Shown here piece after piece: positions 59,521 to 64,000 of a DNA stretch of 64,000 nucleotides; position 1 is the stretch's first letter; every line of letters starts with the position of its first letter. The notes under the pieces are model-generated. The model was given only the letters and a program-made list of their open reading frames with translations. It was not told where the DNA came from and did no database searches. This DNA is from Leptodactylus fallax (lineage: Eukaryota > Chordata > Amphibia > Anura > Leptodactylidae), in contig CAMRHE010000054.1 in the NCBI GenBank assembly GCA_947044405.1, positions 5,471,501-5,535,500 on the forward strand, read 5' to 3'. The translations under genes and the position numbers were made by a program.

Positions 59521-59589
59521 TTTTTTTTTATTTTGTCCTGATACATAAAACCATATAATTGAAAGAGAATGTACTTTGTTTTTTCTCAA

Positions 59590-60830
59590 AGCTGTATATA
59601 AAAAAAGTGTGAGGATTGTGTGAGGATGTGTAGTTTTTAATATTCCACATCTAATAGAGTCCTGTATCAACATTCTACCTTAATACCAGTAGCAGGGTAT
59701 AGTGCAGTTTACAAGGTAGATACCTAGCCATTTTTCAAAGCTCACTATGCCTTCTGCCATTGCCAAATCCTACCAGAGCATGTTCCATAATTTTATAGTT
59801 TGGACAGTAAAGTAATTCTTCCGAACTTTGGGACAAAATTTCTATAACCATATGACGTAACAGTGACAGGGACAGCATCAGTGCATGAATCTATGCACAA
59901 TATTTGTTTGATACTGATCCCTGAGCCTGATGCCCACCCCCTGAAATTTTGATTGGTCTGGCGGTGCCAATTTGCATTTTAGCATTATCTATTTTTATTA
60001 GTACTCTTTAAAGGTTATGTTTTATTGATTTTCCCAGACTATTTTTCTGTGATTCTTCTGTAACCCTGTGTTTTTGGTTTAGTTTATTGCATTTTTATTA
60101 GTTTTATCAGGACCATTTACATATGTATATAAAGATATCATATCCCTGCGCAGCCTTCTCATTTCTACACTAAATAAACTCAGTTTTGATAGCCTACCTT
60201 CATATGTGAGATCTTCAATACAACATATTAATGTGGTTGCCTTTCTCTGAACTACAGCTCTCTGATGCCCAAAAACTGGATGGCATACTCAAGAAGCAGT
60301 CACAGCAGTGCTTTATAAATGGGTAAAATAATCATTTTCTCCAGTGTAGACTTTCCCATTTAGAGTATGACTAGCATAAGTATTTGTTTTTTTACCCAAA
60401 ATGTACAACCTTACACGTATCAACATTAAACCTCATCTGTCATTTTGCTGCTCATTTATCCAGATCACCCTGTAGGGATTGGACATTCTGTCCTTTATCT
60501 ACAACACTGCAGAGTTTTATATAATCTGCAAATGAGAAAGTACTATTAAGCCCAATTTCTGCATCATTTATAAACAGGTTAAACAGTAATGCTTAGAGTA
60601 AAAACCCCTGGGGGCTCCACTTCCAACATCTGTACAGTCTGTGTATGACCCAATTATAACTAGTCAGTTTTGGATCCAATTACAAGTGTTACTATCTAAA
60701 CTAATGGACATGATAGGTGAAAAGTGTCCGTAATGGCACAAACCCTTTAATTTGTGCAGTAACCACATGTGAGGGACAGTGGCAAATGCTTTAGAAATAC
60801 ACAAGTCTTTGACATCTGTGAACGTTATTA
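59590..60830 (-). repeat. LINE-like 3' relic, probably CR1/L3 type
   Basis: Non-coding looking sequence with ACCTCATCTGTCATTTTGCT and GCATCATTTATAAACAGGTT, which I associate with old CR1/L3-type LINEs in reverse orientation. Translation on the minus strand is too broken for a domain call. Confidence 0.35.
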
Positions 60831-61270
60831 GGCCTGTGAACCTTATTCTTCAGCTACGGCCCTGGGTCTGTGATTGTCTTCTTTGGCCTTGATCTTGCCT
60901 CTGGAAGAATTGATTAGCCAGGCCTGTCAGCCTTTGCATATGCATAGGCTGATGGCCATTATACACTCCAATACTTCTGTACAAATTTTTGGTTACAAAC
61001 AATTTGACGACAAATAACCCCCAAATCGCCATATCTTTAGTGCAAAACTGGCTATGGCAGGAAAGGAATATATAAGCTATGTAAATGAACATCAGGGTAT
61101 ACCCAAGATTTAGAGCTTAGGAGAGAAAACACACCAGAAATGACCCCCCCCCCCCAAAGTAATCCCCCCTAATCATAGGAGCTACTGGGAATATAATAGG
61201 GAATCTGGTTTACCCTATGTGCATTCACTTTTCACTATCTGCTGTGAGTTCACGTCTGGGAATCTAATGT
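60831..61270. other. No gene recognised
   Basis: Unremarkable sequence with a poly-C run near 61145-61157. Confidence 0.4.
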
Positions 61271-63770
61271 TCAATACATCCATTGATAAATTCTTTGAGG
61301 GTGAAGTTTTCAAAATGGGGTTACTCCCTACGGGATTTCACTTCATTGGCACCTCAGGGGCTATGCAAACATGAAATGACATCCAAATATCAAACACATA
61401 AATATGCACTCCAAAAGCCACATAGTGCTCTTTCACATCTGCGCTTTCCTATATGCCCAAACTGCAGTACTGTACTGTATGACACTATTGTGCCCAGGAT
61501 AATATACTTAACAATGTCATATGTAGGTATAAACTGCACAGCCGGGCACAGAAGGGAAGGAGCACTATTTGGTATTTGGAGCACAGATTTAGACAGTTTG
61601 GTTTGTGGATGCCAGTAAAGTAGAATCCCCTGAAATGCCAGTAAAGATAATTAAAGGAATTTATCCAGGGGTGCAGTGAACATTTTTAACCCCCAAGTGT
61701 TGCATTAATTTATATTCCAGAAATTAATGCGGATCTGATGGTGAAAAATGAAAATACACCAGTTCAGTGTGCAATATGTTGTGCCCAGTTTGTGTCAGAG
61801 ATGAACGCTCAAAAAGCTGCTGTACATGGGATACTCACTTAACAGTTTCTAGAGTATATGTGTCTGCTGACACAAGCTGCATGCAACATATCGGCATAGT
61901 GTATCTCTGGAAAAATTGAAACGTTTGACTGTGCATTTATTTCTGGAAAATAAATGAATGCAACACTGTTTGATAAATCCCTTCAGGGGCTTAGTTTCCA
62001 AGATGGGGTCATGTGTATGTGGATTCCACATTACTGTCAATTCAGTAAAAGCGACAAGACATCCAAAAATCAAAACCGTACACCAAAAACCAAATAGTGT
62101 TCCTTTGGTGCCCGGCTGTGTGCCAAAACAGGAGTATATATATGGCAGTGCTTCTGAGCTGCATGTAGGGTGTTTCCAAAATCAGGAAACAGAGCATAAT
62201 ACTGTAACTGGAATGCTGACCTTTTACAGTGTCACAAATTGGGCATGACATATTGGCCACTGAATCAAGCAGTATTGGGTCAAAATGCTCACTATACTCC
62301 TTTATAAATTCTTAGAGGGGTGGAATTTCTAAAATGTGGTCACTTTTTGGGGGTTTCCATTATACTGGTACTTTAGAGGTTCTGCAAATGCAATATAGCA
62401 CCTGAAAATTATTCCAGCAAAATCGGCCCTCCAAAAGCCAAATAGCACTCTTTACCCATACATCATTTTACTACCACATATGGAATTAGTGCAATGAACT
62501 GTGGGGTGTTTTTTCTCCTTTGACTCCTTTTTTTTTCATGTCCCAAGCCAAATAGCGTTCTTTCCATTCTGAGCCCCACCATGTACCCATACTGCAGTTT
62601 ATGACTACATGTGGGGTATTGCCGTGTTCATAGGAAGTTGTTTAACGAACTGTGGGGTGCATTTTCTCCTTTGATCCCTTGTAAAAATTAAAAATTTGGG
62701 GCTAATTTGATGGTTTATTGGAAAAATGCAATTTTTTTCATTTTCCTGTCCCAATGTTAATAAAATCTGTTAAACAGCTGTGAGATTAAAATGCTCACTA
62801 TACCCTATGATATATTCTGTAAGGGGTGTAGTTTCCAAAATAGGTTAACTTTTTGGGGTATTCCATTGTATTGGTATTCTAGGGTTTCTGCAAATGTGAC
62901 ATGACACTCAAAAAGTATTCCAGTAAAAACTGCCATCAAAAGACAAATTCCTTTTTGAGCTCCGCCTTGTACAAATACAGCAGTTTATGACCACATCTGG
63001 GGTATTTCTGTGTTCATGAGTAATTGTTTAACAAACTTTGGGGTGCGTTTTCTCCTTGAACCCATTTAAATGAAAAATTTAGGGATAAAGCAATGTTTTA
63101 GTAAGTTTTCAATTTCACGTCCCAATGGAAATAAAATCTGTGAAACAGTTGTGGGGTCAAAATGCTCACTATACCTCTTGATAAATTCCTCGAGGGGTAT
63201 AGTTTCTGAAATGGTGTCACTTTTGGAGGGTTACCACTGTACTGGTACTTTAGGGGCTCTGCAAATAAGACATGGCACCGGAAAACTATTCCTGCAAAAT
63301 CTGCTTTTAAAACACCCATTAATTGATTTGTTAAAGGGTAAACAAACTTCTCAAATGCTATTTTGAATTATTTGAGGGGTGCAGTTTTGAAAATGGGGTG
63401 ATTTAGGGGGGTTTCTAATATTTAGGCTTTTAAAATCCCCTTTAGAACTGAAGTGGTCCCTAAAAAATGGGTTTTGGAAATTTTCTTGTAAATTTAGAAA
63501 TTCACTGTTAGACTAGTAAGCCTTCTAACGTTCAATATAAATTGAAGGATGATTAAAAGATGTTGTCAACATAAAGCAGAGATCTGGTAGATAATATGTA
63601 TTATCATATTTGGGTGGTATGAATATCTGTCTGAAAAGCAGAGCATTTCACATTTTGAAAATTGCTAAATTTTCCAAATTTCCACAAAATGTTCTATTTT
63701 TGTCATAAATAAATGCAAAAAATATTGATCAGTGTTTACCACTAACATGAAGTACAATGTGTCATGAATA
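61270..63770. repeat. Irregular array of a frog-type repeat
   Basis: A block with TGATAAATTCxTxGAGGGGT, AGTTTCCAAAATGGGGTCAC and GGGGCTCTGCAAATG-like motifs recurs at about 61283, 61972, 62302, 62808, 63175 and 63361. The spacing is irregular (about 690, 330, 500, 370 and 190), so it is not a satellite. Related motifs (CATGTGGGGTATTGC, AACTGTGGGGTGCATTTTCT) are interleaved. Open frames are accidental. Confidence 0.6.
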
Positions 63771-64000
63771 AAAAAAAACTAACCTCAAAATCACTTGGGT
63801 AAGTTAAAGGGCTTATCCAGATTCCAAAAATGATCTGCAAATACATCCACAGCAGAGCTAAATATTCACTGTTTCCTTGTGCAGCCTTTTCTTGACTTTA
63901 TTTTACTTGGGGCTCCTTGTATTACTGTTATTTACATGCAATGAATCTGTGAACAAACTATGTTTCCCATGATGCATCTATGCCATGTGGGGCCCCGACG

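Overview
This window looks like intronic and intergenic DNA of a vertebrate, most likely an anuran amphibian. The call rests on one recognisable host gene with spliced vertebrate-type exons (GFRAL, the GDF15 receptor) and on a transposon mix typical of frog genomes: many Tc1 families, hAT and Harbinger elements with MITEs, a piggyBac, a Helitron, L2, CR1 and L1/Tx1-like LINEs, LTRs and a DIRS element. The species cannot be named from the sequence. There is no prokaryotic-style gene organisation, tRNA, rRNA or CRISPR array that I can support.

Host gene: six plus-strand exons (31306-31362, 32300-32630, 39832-40082, 43738-43827, 51785-51866 and 56355 onward) have canonical AG/GT borders and mutually compatible phases. 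They encode the D2 and D3 cysteine-rich domains, the stalk, the transmembrane helix and a short cytoplasmic tail of GFRAL. The exons for the signal peptide and D1 were not found and probably lie upstream of the window. The introns are filled with transposons.

Layout, left to right. 1-11978: an old hAT element (ZBED-type transposase pseudogene) holding a Tc1 with an intact transposase (898-2546) and a deep nest: an L2 LINE (5118-9951) containing a Helitron (7099-9646), which contains a non-autonomous hAT (7596-8892) with a perfect 8-bp target duplication, which contains a solo LTR. 12115-15165: a 202-bp Tc1-derived MITE, a hAT fragment and a Harbinger element whose transposase pseudogene still shows an intron. 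17122-25185: a large hAT-type element with a perfect 8-bp target duplication, enclosing tandem repeats, two Tc1 pseudogenes and foldback structures. 25365-26361: a second copy of the LTR. 26690-31195: a CR1-like LINE broken by a second copy of the first hAT and by a piggyBac relic.

33440-38774: a nearly complete DIRS retrotransposon (gag-like, RT/RNase H and tyrosine recombinase genes with inverted terminal repeats and an internal complementary region), sitting in a GFRAL intron. 38823-39720: a Tc1 relic. 40835-42806: a MITE that received a Tc1-like element with an intact DD35E transposase. 44440-47892: a deleted L1/Tx1-like LINE. 47893-53682: three more Tc1 relics, a foldback element and a solo LTR. 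54135-57990: MITEs, an L1-like fragment and a truncated Tc1. 58240-64000: decayed frog-type repeats and a LINE 3' relic, with no gene recognised.

Apart from GFRAL, nothing here is likely to be a host protein. I saw no convincing undescribed system; the most informative signals are the GFRAL gene model, the two open Tc1-type transposases, the DIRS element and the dated order of nested insertions.
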